Shown: positions 1 through 6,915 of the stretch, in pieces
Layout of the letters: the number at the start of each line of letters is the position of its first letter
Position numbering within the stretch: position 1 is the first letter of the stretch
From: Alphaproteobacteria bacterium
GTDB taxonomy: Bacteria > Pseudomonadota > Alphaproteobacteria > ATCC43930 > CGMCC-115725
Assembly (NCBI GenBank): GCA_005884825.1
Contig: VAZT01000208.1
Location: forward strand, 1-9,216
Reading direction: 5' to 3'
Length of the DNA: 9,216 nucleotides
Program-made: the position numbers and the translations under genes
The notes under the pieces: generated by a model
What the model was told of the DNA's origin: nothing
The model's input: the letters and a program-made list of their open reading frames with translations, nothing else
Database searches by the model: none

Positions 1-726
1 ATCGGCACCGCCGCGCGGGCGATGCTGAACTGCGGCCTCGCCGATCTGCGGCTCGTACGTCCGCGCGACGGCTGGCCTTCGGACAAGGCGATCGCCGCGG
101 CGAGCGGCGCCGATGCTCTCCTTGCGAAGGCGCGGCTCTACCCGGATATCCCCGCGGCGATCGCCGATCTCGTGCACGTGTATGCGGCGACCGCCCGTGA
201 TCGCGGCATGGTGCGGCGCGAGGTGACGCCCCGCCATGCGGCGCCGAAGATGCGAGCCCGGATCGCGGCGGGCGAGGCGTGCGGGGTGTTGTTCGGGCCG
301 GAGCGGACCGGCCTTCTCAACGACGATGTGGCGCTCGCCGACACGGTATTGACCGTGCCGCTCAACCCCGGCTTCTCATCCTTGAACCTCGCCCAGGCCG
401 TCCTGATCGTCGGCTATGAGTGGTTCACGTCAGGCGCCAGCGCGCCCTCCGAGATTCTGCGCCGCGGCGGCAGCCGGCCGGCGACCAAGGCGGAGCTCCT
501 CAACTTCTTCGATCATCTGGAGGAGGAGCTGATCCGCAACGGCTTTCTGCGCAATCGCGAGAGCCGTCCGAGCATGGTCCGCAACCTGCGCAGCCTTTTT
601 CAGCGCGCGCAATGCACCGAGCAGGAATTGCGCACCTTGCACGGCGTCGTCACCGCCTTCGCCGGCCCGCGGCAGCGCAAAGAACAACTTAGCGAAGGAG
701 TCGAACATGCCGAACCTGAGTTATGA
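1..726 (+). CDS. trmJ: TrmJ-type tRNA 2'-O-methyltransferase (SPOUT), 5' end cut off
   Basis: The frame is open from base 1, so the gene begins before the window; 241 residues are visible and only the extreme N-terminus is missing. The first visible residues, IGTAARAMLNCGL, are the conserved N-terminal motif of SpoU/TrmH-type SPOUT methyltransferases. The SAM-binding trefoil-knot motifs follow: FGPERTGL at visible residues 98-105 and NPGFSSLNLAQAV at 122-134. A helical C-terminal extension (about 165-220) is typical of TrmJ, which in characterised bacteria 2'-O-methylates nucleotide 32 of tRNAs using SAM in the cytoplasm. The ATG at 22 is internal to motif 1 and is not the real start. The stop at 724-726 lies inside the next gene, whose ATG is at 707, so the two are probably cotranscribed. 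The family is certain; TrmJ rather than another SPOUT paralogue is likely but not proven. Confidence 0.9.
   Translation: MGTAARAMLNCGLADLRLVRPRDGWPSDKAIAAASGADALLAKARLYPDIPAAIADLVHVYAATARDRGMVRREVTPRHAAPKMRARIAAGEACGVLFGPERTGLLNDDVALADTVLTVPLNPGFSSLNLAQAVLIVGYEWFTSGASAPSEILRRGGSRPATKAELLNFFDHLEEELIRNGFLRNRESRPSMVRNLRSLFQRAQCTEQELRTLHGVVTAFAGPRQRKEQLSEGVEHAEPEL
694..700 (+). promoter_or_regulatory. Shine-Dalgarno site of the SDR gene
   Basis: GAAGGAG ends 6 bases before the ATG at 707, a near-ideal ribosome binding site. It lies inside the last codons of the upstream tRNA methyltransferase gene. It fixes the SDR start at 707 even though the two genes overlap by 20 bp. Confidence 0.75.
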
Positions 727-1292
727 GACCGCGTTGATCGTCGGGGCCGGATCGGGCTTGAGCGCGTCACTGGCGCGCCTGTTCTCCCGCGAGGGCCTGC
801 GGGTGGCTCTTGCGGCGCGCAACTCGGAAAAGCTCGGCGGCCTGTGCGCCGAAACCGGCGCAAAGGCTTTCGGTTGCGACGCAACCAACCCGGGCCAGGT
901 GGCGCAAATGTTCGCGGCGGTGGAGGCCGCGACGGGCGCACCGGACGTGGTCGTCTACAATGCCAGCGCCCGCGCCCGCGGCCCCGTGGCGGAATTGGTG
1001 CCGGCCGAAGTCGAGCGAGCCCTCATGGTCAGCGCCTATGGCGGTTTTCTCGTGGCGCGAGAGGCGGCGACCCGGATGCTCCCGAAAAGGCACGGCGCGA
1101 TCCTGTTCACCGGCGCCTCGGCGAGCGTCAAGGGCTATCCGCTCTCGGCGCCGTTTGCGATGGGCAAATTTGCGCTGCGCGGCCTCGCGCAGACCCGACG
1201 CGATCGCCGTATCTTATCTGCACCTGTTGCAGCAGCCCCGCTCGGCCTGGGCTTGGGAAATCGAATTGCGGCCCTGGGTGGAACGGTTCTGA
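707..1292 (+). pseudogene. Broken short-chain dehydrogenase/reductase (SDR), internal deletion with frameshift
   Basis: The first 162 codons are a good SDR N-terminal portion: a Rossmann nucleotide-binding motif GAGSGLSASLA (residues 13-23), an acidic D58 after the third strand, YNASA (84-88) in place of NNAG, and the active-site stretch TGASASVKG (135-143) followed by FAMGK (150-154). The usual catalytic Tyr of YxxxK is Phe150 here. After GLAQ (159-162, ending at 1192) the family should continue with roughly 40 more residues around helix F and the PG region. Instead the SDR C-terminus resumes in another frame: PDAIAVSYLH at 1194 through ELRPWVERF, stop 1290-1292. The two parts fit together only if about 3n+2 bases, roughly 120, were lost at about 1192. 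The start at 707 has a strong ribosome binding site. The product would lack part of the substrate and cofactor pocket and is probably inactive. A substrate cannot be named. An assembly error is the alternative explanation. Confidence 0.82.
1186..1200 (+). other. Deletion junction inside the SDR gene; start of read-through into the next gene
   Basis: On the left, SDR residues are read in the frame of the ATG at 707 up to codon 162 (1190-1192). On the right, the SDR C-terminus is read in the next frame from about 1194. From here the frame of 707 carries about 30 codons of out-of-frame SDR sequence (starting TRRDRRILSAPV) and then enters the membrane protein. An automatic gene caller would therefore report one 733-codon gene at 707-2908. 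Confidence 0.75.
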
Positions 1293-2908
1293 CGCAACGC
1301 CGCGCAGCCCTCCGGGTCTGGAGCGCCTTTGCGCTGCTGATGGTTCTGGCGGCAGTGCCGTTGTTCTCGACGGTCCTGCCGCCGCTCTTCGATTACCCCA
1401 ATCATCTGGCTCGCATGCACCTCCTCGGGGAGGGCGGCAATCAATTCTATACCGTGCGTTGGGAGCCGCTGCCCAACCTCGCGCAAGATCTGATCGTACC
1501 GCCGCTCGCCCGGCTGATGCCGCTCGACATTGCGTCGAAGCTGTTCCTGGTCGCGATCTTCGGGCTCATAACAAGCGGAGCGATATGGCTCAATCGGGTG
1601 GCCACAGGGGAGTGGACAATGTGGCCCCTGCTTGCGTTCCTGCTGCTCTACAATCGAACGTACCTGTGGGGCTTTTTGAATTATCTCTTTGGGATCGGCA
1701 TCGCCCTTGCCGGCGCCGCGCTGTGGCTGGCGCTCGAACGCGAGCGCTGGTGGCTCAGGACAGTGTCCGCATCGGTTGTTGCGCTTCCCTGCTACCTCAG
1801 CCACATCGCCGCGTTCGGGTTTTACGCACTGGTTATTATAGGGATCGAGCTGTCGCCGGCCTGGGGCGAACTGCGTGCCCGGCGCTGGCCGGCAGTGGCC
1901 CGTAGAATGGGCATCGTAGCAGCGCAATTCATCGTCCCGACCGTGCTGTTTTTTTGCTATTGGCACCCGGTCGCGGCCGGCGCCATCAGTTACGCGGCGT
2001 TCTGGCGCAAAGCCGATCTCTTGTTCAGTGTCTTCGATAACTACGATCGCGCCTTCGACATCGTCTGTTTCGTTCTGTTTCTCGGTTTGATTGGGTGGCT
2101 CGCCGCAACGCGACGGCTCCGGCTCGCGCCTCGACTAGCCGGAGCCGTTGGCTTTGTTTTCGCAGCCTACCTATTATTGCCCACCCAGATCTACGGCGGC
2201 TCGGGCGCCGATCACCGGCTGCCGGTCGCGCTATTTCTGCTGCTGATCGCCGCGACCGCGGCCAAATTCCCCAATAGGCACACGGCCGCTGCGATAGGCG
2301 CTGCGGCGACAGTACTGCTGTTCACGCGCATGGCCGTCATAGAATACGTCTGGCTGTGGGCCGGCCGCGTCTACTCAGCTGATTTGGCCGGCGTCGACCT
2401 GCTGCCGCGCGGCGCCAAGCTGGCTATCGCTCATCCGGCCAGTGCAGTCAATTTCGTGCCGATCCCGGAAGTGCATCTGGCGGTGCTGGCGGCGGCACGG
2501 CGCGAGGCCTTTGTGCCGACACTGTTCGCCCGTGAAGGACAGCAGCCGATTGCGCTGAAACCGTCGTACGACACGCTCGCGGTCGCGGCCACACCTGAGG
2601 ATTTGTGGGCTGTTATCGGAGCGGGCCGTGACACGGCAAAAACGGCAGTGCTACGAACGGCGCTCCAGCAGTACGACTATGTCGCCGTGACCGGGGGCAA
2701 GCCATTGGACACCCCGCCCAACCCTTGTCTGCGGCCGTTTTTTAGGCAGCCGACTTTCGAAATATTCACTGTCCTCCACGATATCGGCTGCGAGGCCCAG
2801 AAGGATGAGGCGAGAGGAACTACTGGATGCGGCAGAGCGGAGGCCAGGACAGGATGTGTTGCCAGCGACGCTGGGCAGTATCCTGAGGGTAGGGCCAAGT
2901 CGCAATAA
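1289..2908 (+). CDS. Uncharacterised polytopic inner-membrane protein, GT-C-like
   Basis: Up to 539 residues counted from codon 1289. Hydrophobic segments lie near residues 9-31, 82-101, 112-149 (two passes), 160-187, 207-225, 256-272, 283-298, 311-325 and 333-357, so about ten membrane passes, followed by a soluble C-terminal part of about 150 residues. The first exported loop carries DYPNHLARMH (35-44), and a later loop has GADHRLP. A conserved Asp motif after the first membrane helix is common in GT-C glycosyltransferases and related uncharacterised proteins, but no donor or substrate can be named. The start is uncertain. Met18 (ATG 1340) would cut the first helix. CTG 1289 overlaps the SDR stop as CTGA and has GGTGGA 6 bases upstream. 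TTG 1253 has no such site. Translation from the SDR start at 707 is also possible because the frame is continuous. The last ~35 codons use four AGA/AGG codons and overlap the convergent gene; the native C-terminus may end near residue 500. Confidence 0.72.
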   Translation: MTQRRAALRVWSAFALLMVLAAVPLFSTVLPPLFDYPNHLARMHLLGEGGNQFYTVRWEPLPNLAQDLIVPPLARLMPLDIASKLFLVAIFGLITSGAIWLNRVATGEWTMWPLLAFLLLYNRTYLWGFLNYLFGIGIALAGAALWLALERERWWLRTVSASVVALPCYLSHIAAFGFYALVIIGIELSPAWGELRARRWPAVARRMGIVAAQFIVPTVLFFCYWHPVAAGAISYAAFWRKADLLFSVFDNYDRAFDIVCFVLFLGLIGWLAATRRLRLAPRLAGAVGFVFAAYLLLPTQIYGGSGADHRLPVALFLLLIAATAAKFPNRHTAAAIGAAATVLLFTRMAVIEYVWLWAGRVYSADLAGVDLLPRGAKLAIAHPASAVNFVPIPEVHLAVLAAARREAFVPTLFAREGQQPIALKPSYDTLAVAATPEDLWAVIGAGRDTAKTAVLRTALQQYDYVAVTGGKPLDTPPNPCLRPFFRQPTFEIFTVLHDIGCEAQKDEARGTTGCGRAEARTGCVASDAGQYPEGRAKSQ

Positions 2909-4679
2909 GATGCCATCCATCCGGATCATGGCGGAGAAGAACCGCGTGGCCGGCGGGCAGATCCCTCAATCCGTTCGGAGTACATGAAATGAAGGCGAGA
3001 GGATAGCCGAGGCGGGCTGCTTCGTCTAATGTCGCCGCATCGGCGGTATTGCGGCGCAGTAGGTCAAGCATATGACGGCGCGGCGGGGTGTCAGCCAGAA
3101 CCCCGGCGATCATCGTTGCGACGCTGTCGTTGTCACCGGGCAGCAGTAGTGCCAGGCGGCCGCCATCGCTCAGATACGGCGATAGCTTCTTTGCAAGGTC
3201 CCACACTAAGGGCTGCGGCATGTCGAGATCAAAGCGCAACCGTTTTGCAAAACCAATCGGCGTCAAAAGCGCAAGGGTCACTACAGCTGCACTGGCGCCG
3301 CGCAACGGCCTCTCCCAGATCCGGGTGGCTGCGCCGAGATTACGGACCGTCAATGCCAGTGACAGAACGAGAACCAGCGACAGCTGAGTATTGTAGCGGA
3401 AATAGGAATGCGCTGCACTGCTCATCTCGGTCGGAAACACGGCAATATAGGTCGTGAAAATAAATACGTTGTAGAGGCCGAACAGTGCTGCGTTGAATGT
3501 CAGAAGTCGGGAGGTGGCTGTCCAACCTTGCCGCCACAACACCAACGGCAGGGCCAGGATCGCAGCTACGACGCAGCCGAAGTAGAGTGGTTTTCCTGAC
3601 ACGACGCCGAGAATGCTCGCCGCCGTATCGGGGAGATGGGTCCAGTTCCAATCACCAAAAGGCAGCGTTGTCAGCTCGTCGACCCCAGCATGACCGACGT
3701 GATATCGCCAGACCGTAAAAAGGAACAGCGCAGGCAAGACCGCCAGCACTGTGCCCCTTAGCGCTGCCGCAAGCTGCACCCTTCGCTCGGCCCAAGCACT
3801 GATCAGGGCGGCCCCGGCGAGCGCGGCGACAAGCGCGATACCCGTCTGTTTAGTGTTGACGATTGCTGCTAAAGCCAAGGCCAGCGGCAGGAACTGTGCC
3901 GGCGGGTTCCCCCGGGCCAGCTCGCCCTGTGCCAATACGAAGAGCCAAGCGGCAACGACCGCCATTGCGGCGAGCGCCGGCTCGCCATAGGCAGCAAAAT
4001 GAATGCGCGGCACGAAACCCGGGTTGAATAGGGTGGCCAGCAAAGAGCCGAGCGCCGTGAGCCCCCAGCCCGGCTGCCTTGCCGACGAAGTCGCCAGTGG
4101 ACCGAGTGCGCGGGCAATCGCAAGCCCCGCCACGAGCTGGAGCATGACATTGACCAGCGACATGCCCCGGGCGGGATAATCGGCATCGAGCAACGAGCCG
4201 AGGAAGCTCAAGAACTGAGTGTTGTATGGTGCAGCAGGAAGCAGCGAAAAACTTTGCGACCGCGCGGCGGTTGGCAGCAAACCGTAGTCGACCAGATAAA
4301 AAGCATTGGGCAAAAGGTTGAGAAAGGTGTCCGGTTGTGACGGTCTGATCGACGCCATGACCAGCCACAGCGGCAGAGAGAGGGCAAGCATTCTGCCCAG
4401 CGCGAGCCACGCGCCCACGTTCGGCCGCCGTTTTGGCAGCAACATGATGGTCAGGGCCGCGATGCCGAAAGCCACCGCAGGGAGCCGCATGCTCAACGGC
4501 ACGAAAACGCCCCAGCTCGTCAGCAATAGGCAGAAGGCGCCCCACCCGGCAGCGATCTGAAACTCGGGCGCACCGCGATTGCCGGTGAGGCCGGCTCCGG
4601 CCAAGAGGAGTAAGCCGCCGACGGCCCAGGTTACACAGAGCGCGAGTATATCGGTCAAATGTGGAAGGTAGGGATCCAC
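2820..4679 (-). CDS. Uncharacterised polytopic inner-membrane protein, possible GT-C-type glycosyltransferase
   Basis: A 619-residue protein with about 12-13 hydrophobic segments, roughly at residues 11-32, 42-62, 66-82, 91-111, 174-194, 207-222, 235-251, 263-297, 308-325, 366-382, 393-415, 431-447 and 461-477. A soluble C-terminal region of about 140 residues follows. Between segments 4 and 5 is a long loop with RPSQPDTFLN (112-121) and DYG (131-133), placed where GT-C enzymes carry their catalytic Asp motif. NTKQTG (275-280) and SYFRYN (425-430) are further polar motifs facing or between helices. These features suggest a lipid-linked-sugar transferase or related glycan protein, but I do not recognise the family with confidence. 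The start is GTG at 4677-4679 with no obvious ribosome binding site. The gene follows the GT9 glycosyltransferase by 16 bases on the same strand, so the two probably form an operon. Its last 89 bases overlap the convergent membrane-protein frame. Confidence 0.72.
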   Translation of the reverse strand: MDPYLPHLTDILALCVTWAVGGLLLLAGAGLTGNRGAPEFQIAAGWGAFCLLLTSWGVFVPLSMRLPAVAFGIAALTIMLLPKRRPNVGAWLALGRMLALSLPLWLVMASIRPSQPDTFLNLLPNAFYLVDYGLLPTAARSQSFSLLPAAPYNTQFLSFLGSLLDADYPARGMSLVNVMLQLVAGLAIARALGPLATSSARQPGWGLTALGSLLATLFNPGFVPRIHFAAYGEPALAAMAVVAAWLFVLAQGELARGNPPAQFLPLALALAAIVNTKQTGIALVAALAGAALISAWAERRVQLAAALRGTVLAVLPALFLFTVWRYHVGHAGVDELTTLPFGDWNWTHLPDTAASILGVVSGKPLYFGCVVAAILALPLVLWRQGWTATSRLLTFNAALFGLYNVFIFTTYIAVFPTEMSSAAHSYFRYNTQLSLVLVLSLALTVRNLGAATRIWERPLRGASAAVVTLALLTPIGFAKRLRFDLDMPQPLVWDLAKKLSPYLSDGGRLALLLPGDNDSVATMIAGVLADTPPRRHMLDLLRRNTADAATLDEAARLGYPLAFISCTPNGLRDLPAGHAVLLRHDPDGWHLIATWPYPQDTAQRRWQHILSWPPLCRIQ

Positions 4680-4695
4680 AGTCTACTGATTTAGA

Positions 4696-6210
4696 TCATT
4701 TGGCCGGCGTAGCGGCGACTGCCATGCAAGCGGCGAATACCGTCTCGACCGAGATATCGCCGAGATCGGGTTCCATCAGGACATGGACGAGTTTGCCGCG
4801 CGGCGCGCACAGGCCTGGATCGGACGCCCGCGAGAACAGGACCACGACAGGGTTTCCGCCGGCGGCGGCGACATGAGTGGCGCCGGTGTCGTTTCCCACA
4901 GTCAGCGCGGCCGCGCGTACGAGAGCGGCCAAAGCCGCAACATCGGTGCGTCCCACCAGGTCTACCGAGTCGGGGCAAGTATCGCCGATCATGCGGCCGA
5001 GATCGGCTTCGCCATGGACACCCACCAGGACAGGCAGGTAGCCGGCACGTTTCAGTTTTATCGCCAGCTCGCCGTAGCGATTTGCCGGCCATCGCTTCGC
5101 CAAATGGCGAGGCGACGAGCCCGGAATCAGTACGACGAAGCGCTTGCCGGCAAGCTCAACCGGTAGAGATCCCGCAGCCGGCAGCCAAGGCGCCAGCGAG
5201 ACGGGGTAGATTCCCGCCATCAGCAATTGCTCGGCCTGCCGGTCCATCGTGTGCTGCCGGTCTCGCTGCGGATTGGCGTGCGGGTGGGAACACCGCCATA
5301 CGATCCCAGACCATTCCGGCATTCGGCCCGGCCGGAGCAGCCAAGCATAAATGCCGGACCGGTCCGAGGTCTGTAGATCGTAGATCCGGTCGAAGCGGCC
5401 GCGCCGAAACAAGCGGCGGAGCGCGAGCCAGCCTTCAAGATCGAGCGCCTTTGGGCGACGGTCGACCAGAATGTCGTCGAACAATCTCGTTTGGGCGGCG
5501 AGCTCGGCATAGCGTGGCGTTGTCAGCAACGTGATCCGGTCGCCCGCGTGATGGCGCCGGAGATCCGGCATCGGGCCGAGTGCCTGGATAAAATCGCCGA
5601 GGGCACCGAGCTTGATGATCAGAATCTCCCGTGGTGGCCGCGGAGCCACCTTTCGGGAGGGCCGCAAGCGGGCCAGTCTCTCCAGGTCGACATGGCTCGC
5701 CAGATCTTCGAACCCCCGGAATACCGCGGCGTGCAAGGCTGGATCGACTGCGCCGATGCTCGCCATCAGCGAACAGACGAGGCGGCTTGCGGCCGCCACG
5801 GCTGGCGAATGCCGGCATTGTTCAACAAGCTCGCGAGCCACGCGAAGGTTCGCTAAGGACACTCCGATTCGCTGGCCGAAACGCCAGCGAATAATCGGCC
5901 GGCACGCCAGGTGGGCGAGACAGACCTCGATTTCACCCGCGAACCTTTGAAGCAGCCTGTGGATGTCGCGGGCGATGACATATCGGCGGTCGCGCAAATA
6001 CCGCGCCTCGTTCCAGGCGAAGAACGCGTTGAGCGGCGTGTCCGCTGGAAAGACGCTCGCATCGAGGCGAGGCGGCAGCGGTGCGGTCGACTGAGGCACG
6101 GAACGATGATGGCCACCAACTTCACAGAAGAATGCGCGCGAGCGGGTGTGCCGTTCAAGCAAGCCGGTTGACGCAGATCGCTCTTTCGCAGCAATCACCG
6201 ATTGAGGCAT
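4696..6210 (-). CDS. GT9 (heptosyltransferase-family) glycosyltransferase with long N-terminal extension
   Basis: Residues 195-504 form a complete GT9 domain of normal size (~310 residues). It opens with ILIIKLGALGDFIQALGPM (196-214), in which Asp206 sits where heptosyltransferases have the catalytic base. DRIYDLQTSDRSG (274-286) follows, then the donor-binding half: LIPGSSPRHLAKRWP (361-375), VDLVGRTD (416-423) and TVGNDTGATHVAAAGG (437-452), the NDTG motif being the family hallmark. Such enzymes transfer a heptose or other sugar from a nucleotide donor to a lipid or oligosaccharide acceptor at the cytoplasmic face. No signal peptide is seen. Residues 1-194 are an extra, mostly helical, Arg-rich domain that I do not recognise. 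The ATG at 6210 has GGAAAG 7 bases upstream; a GTG at 6099 (codon 38) is an alternative that would leave a wider divergent promoter region. Neither Met149 nor any other codon near the GT9 domain has a ribosome binding site. Acceptor and sugar are unknown. Confidence 0.85.
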   Translation of the reverse strand: MPQSVIAAKERSASTGLLERHTRSRAFFCEVGGHHRSVPQSTAPLPPRLDASVFPADTPLNAFFAWNEARYLRDRRYVIARDIHRLLQRFAGEIEVCLAHLACRPIIRWRFGQRIGVSLANLRVARELVEQCRHSPAVAAASRLVCSLMASIGAVDPALHAAVFRGFEDLASHVDLERLARLRPSRKVAPRPPREILIIKLGALGDFIQALGPMPDLRRHHAGDRITLLTTPRYAELAAQTRLFDDILVDRRPKALDLEGWLALRRLFRRGRFDRIYDLQTSDRSGIYAWLLRPGRMPEWSGIVWRCSHPHANPQRDRQHTMDRQAEQLLMAGIYPVSLAPWLPAAGSLPVELAGKRFVVLIPGSSPRHLAKRWPANRYGELAIKLKRAGYLPVLVGVHGEADLGRMIGDTCPDSVDLVGRTDVAALAALVRAAALTVGNDTGATHVAAAGGNPVVVLFSRASDPGLCAPRGKLVHVLMEPDLGDISVETVFAACMAVAATPAK

Positions 6211-6243
6211 CGTTACGCTTTCCGGGGGGCGATCGAGATCGCG

Positions 6244-6903
6244 ATGTTCGAAGCCGAAGCCCGCTGGCTCCGCCGCGCGCTCGACGCGTTCCCGTCCGAG
6301 CGGCTGTCGCCGGTGCTAAACCTCGGCAGCAGCTCCGACGTAGTTCGTGAGGGGGTGCAGCCCTGGATCGATGCCGAGGTGTTTTGCCCGCTGCGCAGCC
6401 GCGGCGTCGAAACGCTTCATGTCGACATGCGCGAGTTGCCGGGAGTCGATATCCGGGCGGATCTGACCGTTGCCGCCGATGTTCGCCGGCTCGGCGCGCT
6501 GGGGCCGAAGGCGCTGCTGTGCTGCAATCTGCTCGAACACGTGCTCGAGCCCCGGGGCTTGGCGCAGCATTGTCTCGATCTTTTGCCGGCAGGCGGGCTC
6601 GTTTTTGTCACGGTGCCGTTCAGCTATCCTTATCATCGCGACCCGATAGATACAATGTACCGGCCGAGCCCCGCCGAGCTTGGCGAGCTCTTCGTCGACG
6701 CCCGCCAGCTCGAAGCCATAATCCTCGGGGCCGGGGTGTCGTATCGCGATGCGGTCCGTGCGCGGCCATGGATTCTACTTCGGCATTTCTGCCGTTTTCC
6801 CGTACCGTTCCTATCCTTTGAAAGATGGAAGCGCTCGATGGCGCGGCTATACTGGCTGGCCGCCGAATACCGGATCACCTGCGCCGTGTTCGAAAAACTA
6901 TAA
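6244..6903 (+). CDS. Class I SAM-dependent methyltransferase (Methyltransf_11-like)
   Basis: A 219-residue protein. Motif I is LNLGSSSD (25-32), a variant of the Gly-rich SAM loop. HVDMR (59-63) supplies the acidic residue after strand 2. LLCCNLLEHV (91-100) is motif IV, and LPAGGLVFVTVPFSYPYH (114-131) is the usual C-terminal strand region. The stretch HRDPIDTMYRPSPAEL (131-146) is found in methyltransferases associated with glycan and surface-polysaccharide genes. No membrane segment or signal peptide is present, so it acts in the cytoplasm. ATG 6244 is chosen; an in-frame TTG at 6202 would add 14 residues and overlap the divergent GT9 start, and it has no ribosome binding site. Neighbouring GT9 and membrane-protein genes hint at methylation of a sugar or lipid, which is an inference only. 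The stop is 12 bases from the end of the convergent ankyrin gene, leaving no room for a terminator. Confidence 0.8.
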   Translation: MFEAEARWLRRALDAFPSERLSPVLNLGSSSDVVREGVQPWIDAEVFCPLRSRGVETLHVDMRELPGVDIRADLTVAADVRRLGALGPKALLCCNLLEHVLEPRGLAQHCLDLLPAGGLVFVTVPFSYPYHRDPIDTMYRPSPAELGELFVDARQLEAIILGAGVSYRDAVRARPWILLRHFCRFPVPFLSFERWKRSMARLYWLAAEYRITCAVFEKL

Positions 6904-6915
6904 CATTCGCGTCTT

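Noticed and set aside
844..1905. 353-codon plus-strand open frame
   Set aside because: Gly/Arg/Pro-rich out-of-frame reading of the SDR and membrane-protein genes; no domain seen.
1214..1966. 250-codon minus-strand open frame opposite the membrane protein
   Set aside because: No recognisable motif, Gln/Arg-rich composition and no ribosome binding site; it is the antisense shadow of a hydrophobic plus-strand gene.
707..2908. A natural SDR-membrane glycosyltransferase fusion enzyme
   Set aside because: The SDR C-terminal sequence is present in another frame right after the break, so the linker is frameshifted SDR DNA and the fusion is a product of deletion rather than a designed domain architecture.
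3850..4545. 231-codon minus-strand frame within the second membrane protein
   Set aside because: Shifted reading of the 619-residue membrane protein, which has coherent transmembrane periodicity in the other frame.
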